A DNA stretch of 64,000 nt from Rugamonas sp045984285 (GCF_045984285.3 NZ_JBJQIK030000001.1:372001-436000); one strand, 5' to 3'; positions 42,167-50,896 are shown, counted from the first letter of the stretch. The notes: generated from the sequence alone by a model not told the origin. Program-made: numbers and translations.

Positions 42167-42643
42167 ATGAAGCATCTTTTCCGCATGCTGTTCGCTGCCC
42201 TGTTTGCATTGACCGTGGGCGGTAGCGCCCAGGCCCAGTCCGATCACCGCGGCACCGCTGACGAGGCGGTGGCAATGGTTAAAAAAGCGGCAGCCTATCT
42301 TGAGAAAAATGGCCGGGCCAAGGCCATCGCGGCGTTCAACGATCCCAAAGGTGAGTTCATCAACGGCGACCTCTACGTCTTCATGTTCGGCATGACGGGC
42401 GATGAGCGCGGCGTGGCGCTGGCGCACGGCCAGAATCCGAAAATGGTGAACAAGAACCTCACCGAGCTCAATGCCGGCGGCGTATATCCGATCAAGGAGT
42501 TCCTGAAGCTGGCCGGCAGCCCGGCCGGCAAGGGCTGGGTGTCCTATAAATGGCCGAACTCCATCAGCAAGAACCTCGAAGATAAGTCCACTTACGTGGA
42601 GAAGGTGGGCGATGTGCTGATAGGTGTTGGCATTTATAAATAA
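42167..42643 (+). CDS. Periplasmic single-cache domain protein
   Basis: This 158-residue protein has a signal peptide (MLFAALFALTVGGSAQA) and then one small ligand-binding cache domain. ADEAVAMVKKAAAYLEKNG, KAIAAFNDPKGEFINGDLYVFMF, GQNPKMVNKNLTELNAGG and GWVSYKWPNSISKNLEDKSTYVEKVGDVLIGVGIY match the sCache_2-type domain. In receptors this domain is fused to kinases or chemoreceptors; here it stands free in the periplasm, so it may bind a small acid and present it to a partner. GAGGAG lies upstream, a strong terminator follows, and a palindrome precedes it, so it is a single-gene unit with its own control. Confidence 0.88.
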   Translation: MKHLFRMLFAALFALTVGGSAQAQSDHRGTADEAVAMVKKAAAYLEKNGRAKAIAAFNDPKGEFINGDLYVFMFGMTGDERGVALAHGQNPKMVNKNLTELNAGGVYPIKEFLKLAGSPAGKGWVSYKWPNSISKNLEDKSTYVEKVGDVLIGVGIYK

Positions 42644-42692
42644 TTGCTCGTAACTGCGTGCAATGTGCACGCAACCCCTTTCAAAGCTTTCT

Positions 42693-42723
42693 AACGTCCC
42701 GCCATCGCGGGACGTTGTTTTTT
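42693..42723 (+). terminator. Strong rho-independent terminator
   Basis: AACGTCCCGC (42693-42702) and GCGGGACGTT (42707-42716) form a 10-bp stem with a CATC loop followed by GTTTTTT. It ends the cache-protein unit and insulates the tubulin-like operon. Confidence 0.9.
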
Positions 42724-42822
42724 GTCCGGTCAGCCCAGATTTATGCGTTATGATGGGCCCAACAGCACGCGCTCGCCGAGGCAGAGCTTGTGTTCATTTG
42801 CTTCAAACAGACCGGATGAAAC

Positions 42823-44337
42823 ATGGCATACAGGTGGCAAACCGAGGATAGTGCCTGGCTTGAACACGCGCCCGGCACAGGCGGTTTTGAACTGGAAGGC
42901 AGCAGGGACCTGAGTCCTGTCGCCTGGGCGGCGCATGCGCGCGGCCGGCTGCCGGACGTGGCCGCGCTGCTGGGCGCGTCCCTGCCCATGTCCTGCCATC
43001 ACGCTCCCATTTACCCTGAAGGTTTTGCGTTCTGCCCCGATTGCGGGGCGGCGCTGGCCATGGCCGAACAGCGGCCGCAGCGCTTTCCCGCCTGGTGGAC
43101 ACCTGCCGGGACTTCGCCCCTGCCGCCCGCTGCATGGCCCTTGCCGCGCCATGTGCCGCAAGGCCTGCCTTTGAGCGCGGCGCCGCTGGCGGCGGCGCTG
43201 GAGCTGCGTCCGGCCGAGCCGGCCGTGGGGCAGGCGGAGCTGCGCCTGCCTGCACCGCCGAATGCCGTCTGCGTGTTCGCCTCCGGCCGTTTCGGCTTTG
43301 CGGCCCAGCGCCTGCTGGCGCTGGCCTACACGCGCAATGTGCTGCAGTACTGGGATCCTTTCGCCGCCCATTGGCAGATCATGGTGGCGGAAGAGGGCAC
43401 GGCCGACCTTCGTTTCGAGCGTTCCACCTACGCCTGGCTGCCCGCCGGGGCGGGCGCACGGCGCGGCGAGCTGGGCCTGGTGCCGGGCGAGGGCGGACTG
43501 CATCGCCTGCTGGTCAATCCGGTTGGCGAGAGCTACCGCACCGAGCCCCTGTTGCACGCGCCATTGGCCAGCGGCCCCGGCGCGGTGGGCCGCTATATCG
43601 CCTGCCTGTTCAATGCCCCGGATGGGCTGCGGCTGTGGACTGCGCTGGCCGCCGGCGCCGATCCGGAAGTGCTGGCGGTCAGCGGCGCGGATGCACCGGC
43701 GGAAGGCTGGTCGCGGCCATACAGCTACGATGGCGCGCTGGTATGGCTGCACGAGCGCGGCCAGCTGCTGTGGTATCCGGGCCGTGCGCCGCAATGGCTG
43801 GCATGGCCTTTCCCGTGGACGCCGCGCCTGCAGTTCGGCGGGCCGGTGCGCAGCCGCGACGGCAGGCTATGGCTGATCGGGCACGATGGCGAAAGCTATT
43901 CCTTCCGCGAGCTGGGGCGCGAAGATGCGCAGGTGGAGCTGATCGACGGCGCGCGGCTCGGCTTCGATACGCTGCTGTTCCGGCGCGGGCACCAGGTGAA
44001 GAACGAGCCCTGGTCGGTGGAGGATGTGGAAGACCAGCGGCATGGCGACGCGCTGGTGCTGCCGCTGCTGGCGAATATCTCGGCCACGCGCAGCCAGTCT
44101 TCGGGCCTGGTGCTGCGCATCGAAGGCTATACCGGCAAGGCGGAAGCGGCGCTGGGCGGCGAAATATTGCCCCGTACTTTTGTGGAGTGGGTGGGGCAGC
44201 GCAATGTGGTCCTGGATGAACTGGTGCGGCTGCGCCATCCCGCGGACTGCCACGTGTTTGTGCACGACGACTGCTTGTGGCTGCACCATCCCGCATGGAA
44301 CGAGATCCGGGGCTGGCGGCTGGAGGGCGGTGCGTGA
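42823..44337 (+). CDS. Zinc-ribbon, propeller-like cytoplasmic protein (tubulin-like operon gene 1)
   Basis: This 504-residue protein has no signal peptide. A small zinc site is suggested near residues 58-74 (SCHHAPIYPEGFAFCPDCGAAL: C58, H59/H60, C71, C74). The rest is beta-rich with repeated short strands around aromatic residues (GALVWLHERGQLLWYPG, RDGRLWLIGHDGESYSF, CHVFVHDDCLWLHHPAW). That reads like a beta-propeller, though no repeat family is recognised. It is the first gene of a five-gene operon: its stop overlaps the GTG start of the next gene (GTGA). No known family; a cytosolic adaptor of the tubulin-like protein is an inference from position and zinc ribbon. Confidence 0.78.
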   Translation: MAYRWQTEDSAWLEHAPGTGGFELEGSRDLSPVAWAAHARGRLPDVAALLGASLPMSCHHAPIYPEGFAFCPDCGAALAMAEQRPQRFPAWWTPAGTSPLPPAAWPLPRHVPQGLPLSAAPLAAALELRPAEPAVGQAELRLPAPPNAVCVFASGRFGFAAQRLLALAYTRNVLQYWDPFAAHWQIMVAEEGTADLRFERSTYAWLPAGAGARRGELGLVPGEGGLHRLLVNPVGESYRTEPLLHAPLASGPGAVGRYIACLFNAPDGLRLWTALAAGADPEVLAVSGADAPAEGWSRPYSYDGALVWLHERGQLLWYPGRAPQWLAWPFPWTPRLQFGGPVRSRDGRLWLIGHDGESYSFRELGREDAQVELIDGARLGFDTLLFRRGHQVKNEPWSVEDVEDQRHGDALVLPLLANISATRSQSSGLVLRIEGYTGKAEAALGGEILPRTFVEWVGQRNVVLDELVRLRHPADCHVFVHDDCLWLHHPAWNEIRGWRLEGGA

Positions 44338-45824
44338 GGGCCGCGCTGTTTGGGCTGCTGTGCGCCGCCGCGGGAACGGCGGGCGCCACCTCGCATGTAT
44401 TCCTGGTGCAGAACTCGGGCTGGATGGAGCCTTTCTACAGCGATCCCCGTTCGCAGTACAAGGCGCTGGTGCGCGAGGTGGCGCTGGCCGCAGCGCAGCC
44501 GGGCGATGCGCTGGTGATGGCGTCGTTCAACCAGAGCCTGCCCGGTGCGGCATCGCCCAAAGCGCTGCTGGCGCTCAAGGTCGATGAAAAGGCTCCGCGC
44601 GATGCGGTGGCCGCTGCGCTTGCCTCGCTGGATGTGGCGCGCAAGCCGGGCGGCAATGCGCTGGCCGATACCGACCTGGGCGAGGCCGTGCGGGCCTCCA
44701 TCGATACGGCGCTGGGCGGCAAGCCGGGGCTGATCTGGCTGTTCACCAACAACCGCAACAGCCCAAACAACGACCAGGCCACGGCGCGGCGCAACCGCGA
44801 GTTCTACCAGCTGATTCACGGCGGCGGCGAGATCCGCAAGGCGCTGGCCTTCCCGCTGCACATGCCGGTGAAGGGGGCAAACTATTCGGCCAACGGCCTG
44901 ATGGTATATGTATTCGCCGTGCAGGAGCAGGGCGTGCGCGAGCTGGACCAGCTGCTGCGCACGGGGCGCGTGCAGCAGGTCATCACCGAGCCGCCCGCGC
45001 GGCTCAAGCCGCTGGACCAGGATACGGTGCGGCTGGTGCCGGCGAAAGTCAGCGGCCTGCCAGGCGTTGCCTTCAGCACGCAGGCCAATGGCGTGCTGCG
45101 CGCCGACATTGATGCAGCCGTCCAGGCGCAGCCTGGACACGGCGGCGCCGCGCGCATCGCCTGGCGTGTTGAAAACACGATTTATCCCTATACGATTAAC
45201 CATGCGCGCATCGCCGCCAGCTCGGTGCTGGCCGGCCGTGCGGTGCCGATTGAGCTGGATGCGAGTGAGATCAGCGTGCTTGCCCCCGGCAAGAGCCAGG
45301 CCCTGGGCTCGGCCATGCCGCTGCCCGCCGCCCAGCTGCCGGGCCGATGGTCGCTGGAAGCGGTGAGCGCAGCCGGATCGGCGAAAGTGCTGCCGGCCCA
45401 TATCCAGGTTCAGCTCACGGAGCAGAAGCTTGAACTGTCGCAGGCCTTCCGCCAGCGCATGCAGGCGCTGTTCCCCGGCGATCCGCTGCCGGAGATCTTT
45501 ACGCCGCCTGCGCAGATCAAAAGCTCGCAAGCCCGCCTGCCGCTGGAGGTGCGCATCAACTACGGCATTGCACCGCTGGCAGGTCTGATCGGCGGCATCG
45601 CCGCGCTGCTGGCCGCCACTGCGGCGGCGGTGCTGGCGGCGACACGGCCACGCAAGGTGCTTGTCACCATCGACGGCGAGCCGCGCACCGTGCGCGCCAA
45701 ACCCGGCGCCAGCACACCCCTGTATGACCGCGCAGGCAACCGCGCCGCCACCCTGCACACCAAATTGTTCGGCAACCACCTGGCGGACGTGCGCGAAGGC
45801 GCGCAGGTCCGTCTCGGCAGCTAA
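44334..45824 (+). CDS. Exported VWA-like protein with C-terminal membrane anchor (tubulin-like operon gene 2)
   Basis: This 496-residue protein has a signal peptide (ALFGLLCAAAGTAGA) followed at once by a von Willebrand A-like domain (about 20-200). The strand and metal-site loop read SHVFLVQNSGWMEPF, where the usual DxSxS is QNSGW, and the third motif reads LIWLFTNNRNS instead of TDG. The metal site is therefore degenerate. A beta-rich region follows, then a membrane helix (about 411-437, APLAGLIGGIAALLAATAAAVL) and a 57-residue cytoplasmic tail (RKVLVTIDGEPRTVRAK). The start is GTG with GGAGGGCGG upstream. It could sense or clamp something in the periplasm and signal to the cytosolic tubulin-like protein. 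The family is not recognised. Confidence 0.8.
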   Translation: MRAALFGLLCAAAGTAGATSHVFLVQNSGWMEPFYSDPRSQYKALVREVALAAAQPGDALVMASFNQSLPGAASPKALLALKVDEKAPRDAVAAALASLDVARKPGGNALADTDLGEAVRASIDTALGGKPGLIWLFTNNRNSPNNDQATARRNREFYQLIHGGGEIRKALAFPLHMPVKGANYSANGLMVYVFAVQEQGVRELDQLLRTGRVQQVITEPPARLKPLDQDTVRLVPAKVSGLPGVAFSTQANGVLRADIDAAVQAQPGHGGAARIAWRVENTIYPYTINHARIAASSVLAGRAVPIELDASEISVLAPGKSQALGSAMPLPAAQLPGRWSLEAVSAAGSAKVLPAHIQVQLTEQKLELSQAFRQRMQALFPGDPLPEIFTPPAQIKSSQARLPLEVRINYGIAPLAGLIGGIAALLAATAAAVLAATRPRKVLVTIDGEPRTVRAKPGASTPLYDRAGNRAATLHTKLFGNHLADVREGAQVRLGS

Positions 45825-45839
45825 CCCTTCGAGGAAACC

Positions 45840-46277
45840 ATGCAGACTCCCGATCCCGGCTTTAAAGTCCCCGACAGCTCCGCACCGAAAGCGCCGGACG
45901 GCGCCAGCTCGCCGCTCTCGGCAACGCCGCCGGCCGAAGGTGCTCCGGCAATCGAAGTGGCGCCCGTGGCGGGCGCACCGGCTACCGATACCTCCAGCCG
46001 CGATATCGCCATCGGCGGCGCGATCTTCCTTGTCCTGCTGGTGATCTTTTTCTTTGCCCGCAATGCCTATGCCAACCACCTGGTGCGCAAGCGCGTGTCG
46101 CCGTCGTCGGCCGATACCGCTGGCTGGCTGATGTTCTTCGGCCTGTCCTTCCTGAGCGCCGCCGTGGTGCTGGGGCTGCTCAACGCCAGCAAGTTCCTCA
46201 ACCTTGCCGTCACCGGCACGCTGCTGGTGTTCGGCATTGCGGCCATTGCCGGCGCGCTGCTGAGCGGGCGCCGCTAA
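45840..46277 (+). CDS. Small multi-spanning membrane protein (tubulin-like operon gene 3)
   Basis: This 145-residue protein has a Pro/Ala-rich cytoplasmic or disordered N-terminus (about 1-55) and three hydrophobic stretches: DIAIGGAIFLVLLVIFFFA (about 58-76), AGWLMFFGLSFLSAAVVLGLL (about 97-117) and LAVTGTLLVFGIAAIAGALL (about 122-141). A basic loop (NAYANHLVRKRVSPSS) lies between helices 1 and 2. GAGGAA precedes the ATG and only nine bases separate it from the tubulin-like gene. It may anchor the complex in the inner membrane. No family recognised. Confidence 0.78.
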   Translation: MQTPDPGFKVPDSSAPKAPDGASSPLSATPPAEGAPAIEVAPVAGAPATDTSSRDIAIGGAIFLVLLVIFFFARNAYANHLVRKRVSPSSADTAGWLMFFGLSFLSAAVVLGLLNASKFLNLAVTGTLLVFGIAAIAGALLSGRR

Positions 46278-46286
46278 GGAGACTCC

Positions 46287-49200
46287 ATGAGCGACAAGAA
46301 GACTGAACTCAAGATCGACCTGCGGCCAACGCTGTTCATCGGCGCCGGCGGCACCGGCATGGAAGTGCTGATGCGCATCCGCCGCCGCATCCTGTCCGCG
46401 GTATGGAACCGCCATCATCCAACGCGGGTTGATGCAATCGGCGACTTCCCGGTGGCGCGCTTCCTGCACATCGACCTCGATAACGGCGCCGTGATCGACG
46501 AAGGCAAGTCGCAGCGCACCGACCCCTGGTTCGAACTGGTGAAGCTGAGCGACGAGGAGCGCCTGGTGGAAGCCATCGACCTGCCGCAATACCATGAGTC
46601 CGACGACAGCCTGGCGCGCTTCCCCCTGATCGAAAGCTGGATGCCGCTGCGCCCGAAAAAACTGCGCTCGCTGGGCATCGATCCCTCGAAAGGCGCGGGA
46701 CAGATCCGCGCCGTGGCGCGGCTTTACCTGTTCGACAAATACCCCAAGCTGCGCGGCCGCATCAAGGGTGCGCTGAATTTCCTGAGCAGTAATGCCGGTA
46801 ACGAGCGCAAGGAGAACTACCAGCGCCTCGGCCTGCAGGTGGATACCTCGAAGTTCCGCATTGTCGTTATCGGCTCAAACGCGGGCGGCACCGGCGCGGG
46901 CACCATGATGGACCTGGGCTGGATCGCCAAAGCGATCGCCCGGCAGGAAGTGGCGGACAGCCAGGTCGACCTGGTGATGTTCATGCCAACCGCCTACGCG
47001 AAGGCGAACAAGGAGCGCACCGAGGCGAATGCCTACGCCACGATGATGGAACTGGAAACGGCAATGCGCGACATGAGCGCCAATGTGCGCTGGGCCGATC
47101 CGGACAGCCTTACCGGCCGTGGCGCTCCGTTCGACGATGTGTACTTTGTCGACACCGCCAACCTCGCCAACAAGGCGACGCTGGACGTCAAGGACGTGTA
47201 CCAGATGGTGGCCGATTCGCTGTTCGAGGACTTTGCCTCGGCCGACTTCGCCAACCGCAAGCGCTCGGTGGCAGTCAACCAGCAGCAGCACAAGCTTGGC
47301 CCGTTCAATCCGCGCGTGCCCGAGCAGCGCTTCGGCGACATGCGCCTGTCCTACTCCAAGGTGTACTCGGCCTTCGGCCAGTCGGTGCTGGATACGCAGC
47401 AAAGCCTGCGCGAGGACATCCGCGCCTACGAGCTGGCCGGGCTGATGGTGAAGGCCTTCTTCGGCATCATGGGCAGCGATGGCGCCCCCGCGCGCCGCGC
47501 CGGGGACCAGGAGCGCGACGTCTTCATGCGCGAGCAGATGGCCATGAGCGAACAGCCCTTCGACGAGTTCCCGGATTTCCGCAAGGGCCTGGTCGACACC
47601 ACGCCCTTCCACGAATACGCACTGACCGGGCAGCTGCTGCAGGACAAGGACGAACGCTCGCTGCTGGAGCGCATCGAGAGCAAGGTGCAGATGGAAGTGG
47701 ACCGCATCATGTCCGGCTATGAGCTGAAAATCTGGCGCGAGAAAGTGGCCGAGCTGCTGCCGCAGCTGGAGCGCGATGCGATCCGCGAAGCCGGGGCCAC
47801 GGCCGAGACCAGTGAAGACCGGCTGAAGCGCCATACCAGCGAGCTGTCGGCGCGGCTGCAGGCGCGGGTGCGCGGCAAGCTGTATGCGCTGCTGGACGAC
47901 CGCAAGCAGGGCGGCCTTGAGTTCGTGCTGTCGCTGCTGGAACAGATCAAGGGCCGCATCGCGCAGCGCGACCTGCCGCATATGGAGCGCAATGCGCGGC
48001 GCTACCGCGAGATGCGCGATATGCTGCGCACGCGCCAGGTGGAAGAGTCGCTGAACAATCTCACCCAGGCTTCCGGCAAGCTGCTGGGACGCGAGCAGCA
48101 GTCGCGCGAGGTCATGGCGCATTTGAAGCGCGATATCGCCGACTACCTGCGCTTCCACCTGCTGGCGGTAGCGGCGGGGCAGGCGGTGGAGCTGCTGGCC
48201 TCCATGTCCACCTGGCTGGGCGAGATCCGCACCGTGGATGAAAAAGGCCGTGCCGAGTGGAGCGGCATTGCGGGCGAATTCCAGGAAGGGCGGCGCTGCG
48301 TGGAAGCCATGCTGGGAGCGGTCGACCAGCGCATCGCGCAGCTGCGCGCGGATGCGCAGCACGAGCATGCCACGTACATGAAGCTGGCGAGCGATGTGCC
48401 GCCGGAGCCGGTGCAGCTGAGCGGCGACGTAAGCCAGTGGAGCGAAGAGGTGCTGCGCGAATTCGGCGGTTCCGCGCGCCTGTTCCCGCAGCTGGGCGAC
48501 GAGAAGCTGCGCGCGTCCTTGCTGCTCAAGCTGTTCCGCCGCGCGCAGACGCAGCTCGCCAAGGTGCACGCGGGCGACGCGGCGCCATCCGATCCGCTGC
48601 TGGACCGCCTGCTGGCGCTGTCGCCGCAGGAACGGCAGCGCATCTTCAATGAGTGGATCCGCAGCGCGATGCCATGGGTGAACGCGCGTTTCAGCGCTGA
48701 ATATTCACCGCATGCCGACCAGTTCAAATGCTTCATCGGCGTCGGCGATGCCAATGCCTGGCGGCGGCTGGAGCCTGAACTGCGTGCCGCCGTGCCGGCG
48801 GGCTTCTTCCATGGAGACCTGATCAGCATCGTCAACACGGGCATAGGGGGCAAGGCGGTCTGCTATATCGAGCTGTCCGGATTCCCGATGACGGCCCTGC
48901 GCGGGCTGCCGACCTGGCGCACGTCCTACCAGATCGAGAATCCGAAGATTCCCACGCACCTGCATTTCGACGCGACGCGCTTCCGCCATCCCATCGCGCC
49001 GAACATGGATGAACTCAACCGGCTGGCGGACGACTATGAATGGTTCCTGCAGGCGATTGCACTGGGTGTGTTGAAGCGCAAAGCCGACCTGGGCGACCGC
49101 GAGGCCAGCTTCCAGCCGCGCGGCCAGTACCTGTTCGAGGTGGAGCAGGGGTCCGGCGAGTGGCTGCAGATCGGGAATGAATTTGCCATCCGTTCCAACG

Positions 49201-49865
49201 GCCTGCCTGCGTACTACCGCGACCAGGTCATCGCTTCGGTACAGCATCGCCTCGGCCGCATGGGGCCGCACCAGATGGTGCTGCTGGCGGCGCTGATGCG
49301 GCACTACCAGCTGCGGGTGTACCAGCCGCGCCTGGAGGTGGATGAAACGGGCGCCGAACTCCCTTCGCCCTCGCTGCCCAATATCACCGCGCGCCGCCTG
49401 CATGATGCATGGCTGCGCCGGGCGCACGCTTCCGATCCCGCGCTCGGCGCGGCGGCGGAAGAGCGCGCGCTGGATGCGCTGGCGCAGTGGAGCGAGGTGG
49501 TGCACGGCTCGGCGAGCGACAGCTACAGCTGGGAAGTGCAGCAGCAGGTGGAGAAGCGCGTGCTGCGCCCGGAATACCTGGCCAGCGATTCCACGGCAGC
49601 GGGTCTGTTCGGCGCGGCGCCGGCCGCGGCCCCGGACGGCTTGTACAAGATATTCCTCAACCGCGTCCAGCATGGGCCGTTCACCGTGCCGGAACTGGCG
49701 CAGCGCATTGCGCGCGGAGAGATAGAACGTGGCACGAAGCTGTGGAATATGCGCTGGACGCCGCACGTGGACCAATGGAAGGCGGCCGCCGAGCTGCCCG
49801 AGATCGCGGTGCTGTTCGGCGGCGCGATTCCGGACCCGCAGGACGAGATTCCAGATCCGGAGTGA
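46287..49865 (+). CDS. Tubulin-like protein with C-terminal GYF_2-like domain (operon gene 4)
   Basis: This 1192-residue cytosolic protein has two glycine-rich nucleotide-binding stretches of the tubulin/FtsZ superfamily. TLFIGAGGTGMEVLMRI lies at about 15-31. NAGGTGAGTMMDLGW (198-212) contains GGTGAGT, equivalent to the GGGTGTG tubulin signature. This fits the tubulin-like (Tub_2, PF13809) family. The central 600 residues are mostly long helices (EAGATAETSEDRLKRHTSEL; RQVEESLNNLTQASGKLL). Residues about 1119-1177 form a GYF_2-like module (YKIFLNRVQHGPFTVPEL; LWNMRWTPHVDQWKAA), a proline-peptide or effector-binding type. AGGAGA precedes the ATG. GTP binding is predicted; polymerisation is unknown. 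It is the core of the operon. Confidence 0.88.
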   Translation: MSDKKTELKIDLRPTLFIGAGGTGMEVLMRIRRRILSAVWNRHHPTRVDAIGDFPVARFLHIDLDNGAVIDEGKSQRTDPWFELVKLSDEERLVEAIDLPQYHESDDSLARFPLIESWMPLRPKKLRSLGIDPSKGAGQIRAVARLYLFDKYPKLRGRIKGALNFLSSNAGNERKENYQRLGLQVDTSKFRIVVIGSNAGGTGAGTMMDLGWIAKAIARQEVADSQVDLVMFMPTAYAKANKERTEANAYATMMELETAMRDMSANVRWADPDSLTGRGAPFDDVYFVDTANLANKATLDVKDVYQMVADSLFEDFASADFANRKRSVAVNQQQHKLGPFNPRVPEQRFGDMRLSYSKVYSAFGQSVLDTQQSLREDIRAYELAGLMVKAFFGIMGSDGAPARRAGDQERDVFMREQMAMSEQPFDEFPDFRKGLVDTTPFHEYALTGQLLQDKDERSLLERIESKVQMEVDRIMSGYELKIWREKVAELLPQLERDAIREAGATAETSEDRLKRHTSELSARLQARVRGKLYALLDDRKQGGLEFVLSLLEQIKGRIAQRDLPHMERNARRYREMRDMLRTRQVEESLNNLTQASGKLLGREQQSREVMAHLKRDIADYLRFHLLAVAAGQAVELLASMSTWLGEIRTVDEKGRAEWSGIAGEFQEGRRCVEAMLGAVDQRIAQLRADAQHEHATYMKLASDVPPEPVQLSGDVSQWSEEVLREFGGSARLFPQLGDEKLRASLLLKLFRRAQTQLAKVHAGDAAPSDPLLDRLLALSPQERQRIFNEWIRSAMPWVNARFSAEYSPHADQFKCFIGVGDANAWRRLEPELRAAVPAGFFHGDLISIVNTGIGGKAVCYIELSGFPMTALRGLPTWRTSYQIENPKIPTHLHFDATRFRHPIAPNMDELNRLADDYEWFLQAIALGVLKRKADLGDREASFQPRGQYLFEVEQGSGEWLQIGNEFAIRSNGLPAYYRDQVIASVQHRLGRMGPHQMVLLAALMRHYQLRVYQPRLEVDETGAELPSPSLPNITARRLHDAWLRRAHASDPALGAAAEERALDALAQWSEVVHGSASDSYSWEVQQQVEKRVLRPEYLASDSTAAGLFGAAPAAAPDGLYKIFLNRVQHGPFTVPELAQRIARGEIERGTKLWNMRWTPHVDQWKAAAELPEIAVLFGGAIPDPQDEIPDPE

Positions 49866-50834
49866 GTGGTGGCCGATTCTTACGCATGCATCAACAGCAC
49901 TTGCGGCAGGCCGTTTCCGCGCGCGGTGAACTTTTGCCCGTATTGCGGAACGCGGCAGCCGGGCGCCGTGCTTCCGCCTGCGCCGCCGCGCGCCGAAGCA
50001 GCCCCCGCGCCCCAGCCGTCGGCCGAGGAAGCTGCAGCGGCATACCGCGCCGCAGTGAACGCGAACAAGGCTGCGGCAGCAGGGCAGGGCCCCGGCGATG
50101 CCGGCGCTGCTGGGAGCCCTGCTGCAGGCTTGTCAAAGCCCGGTAATTCCGGCAAGCCCGCAGCTCCCGGCGGCAGCGGCATTGCGGGCGCCGCTGGCGC
50201 AGTGCGGGCAGCCGCCGGCAGCGCGCAGGCAGCGCGGCCGCCATTGCGCAAGCCGGTCAGCAAAAGCACCTGGCTGCTGATTGCGCTGCTGGTGCTGGCC
50301 ATCTGGCTGGTCGTGAAACCGGAAAACCGTGCGAAGCAGTTTGAAACCCGCGTCAGCGACGCCATCGCTTTGACGGCCGACTGCCGCATCAGCAATGCGC
50401 GCTCCGAGCTGAGCGCACTCAGAAATGCCAAGGCGATGCCCGAACAGCTGCAACGCCTGCAGGACGCCATCGAAAGCGCCGCCCCGGACTGCGAGAAGGC
50501 GCGCCAGCGCGCGAAGGCATGGAACGACCTGCAGCCCGGCATCAACAGCGCCATGAAGGCGAACAAGCCGGAGCTCGCCGCCAGCAGGCTCGCAGGCTTC
50601 ACGAAGAAGTGGGGCGAAGACAAGGAAACGGACGCCGTATTCGCCCGCATCGATACCCTTCGCGCCGAACAGCTGCTGGACGAGGCGAACGCCTGCCTCA
50701 AACAGGGCAATCACAACTGCGCCGAAGCGAAGCTGCGCCAGGCGGAGAAGATGAACCGGCCGGAAGTGGCCGCAAGGCTGAACGCCCTGAAAGACGAGCT
50801 GTCGCGCTTCCTCGAATCCACGCTGCTGCAGTAA
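49866..50834 (+). CDS. Zinc-ribbon single-pass membrane protein (tubulin-like operon gene 5)
   Basis: This 322-residue protein has an N-terminal cytoplasmic zinc ribbon (C8, C13, C24, C27; ACINSTCGRPFP and NFCPYCGTR). A long Pro/Ala/Gly linker leads to one membrane helix (about 136-151, TWLLIALLVLAIWLVV), and a helical periplasmic domain of about 170 residues follows (ISNARSELSALRNAKAMPEQL; EANACLKQGNHNCAEAKLRQAEK) with paired cysteines. GTG at 49866 directly follows the stop of the tubulin-like gene; a second GTG at 49869 has better spacing to CGGAG. It closes the operon. The ribbon resembles the one in gene 1, suggesting a shared cytosolic partner. No family recognised. Confidence 0.8.
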   Translation: MVADSYACINSTCGRPFPRAVNFCPYCGTRQPGAVLPPAPPRAEAAPAPQPSAEEAAAAYRAAVNANKAAAAGQGPGDAGAAGSPAAGLSKPGNSGKPAAPGGSGIAGAAGAVRAAAGSAQAARPPLRKPVSKSTWLLIALLVLAIWLVVKPENRAKQFETRVSDAIALTADCRISNARSELSALRNAKAMPEQLQRLQDAIESAAPDCEKARQRAKAWNDLQPGINSAMKANKPELAASRLAGFTKKWGEDKETDAVFARIDTLRAEQLLDEANACLKQGNHNCAEAKLRQAEKMNRPEVAARLNALKDELSRFLESTLLQ

Positions 50835-50859
50835 TTGCCGCTCCGGCCCAAGGAAAGAT

Positions 50860-50889
50860 TTGACATATTTGCAAATGGCAATTTAATAT
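50860..50889 (+). promoter_or_regulatory. Sigma70 promoter of the first S41 peptidase gene
   Basis: TTGACA (50860-50865) and TAATAT (50884-50889) are 18 bases apart, about 50 bases before the ATG. The spacer contains the palindrome ATTTGCAAAT (50867-50876), a possible repressor site. Confidence 0.7.
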
Positions 50890-50896
50890 GTAAATG

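Noticed and set aside
44127..46595. Minus-strand 822-codon open frame across the first genes of the tubulin-like operon
   Set aside because: It is His/Gln/Arg-rich antisense with no start signal; the plus-strand genes have overlaps, ribosome sites, signal peptides and motifs.
46875..48569. Minus-strand 564-codon open frame inside the tubulin-like gene
   Set aside because: It is antisense to a gene with clear nucleotide-binding motifs; composition is typical of a shadow.
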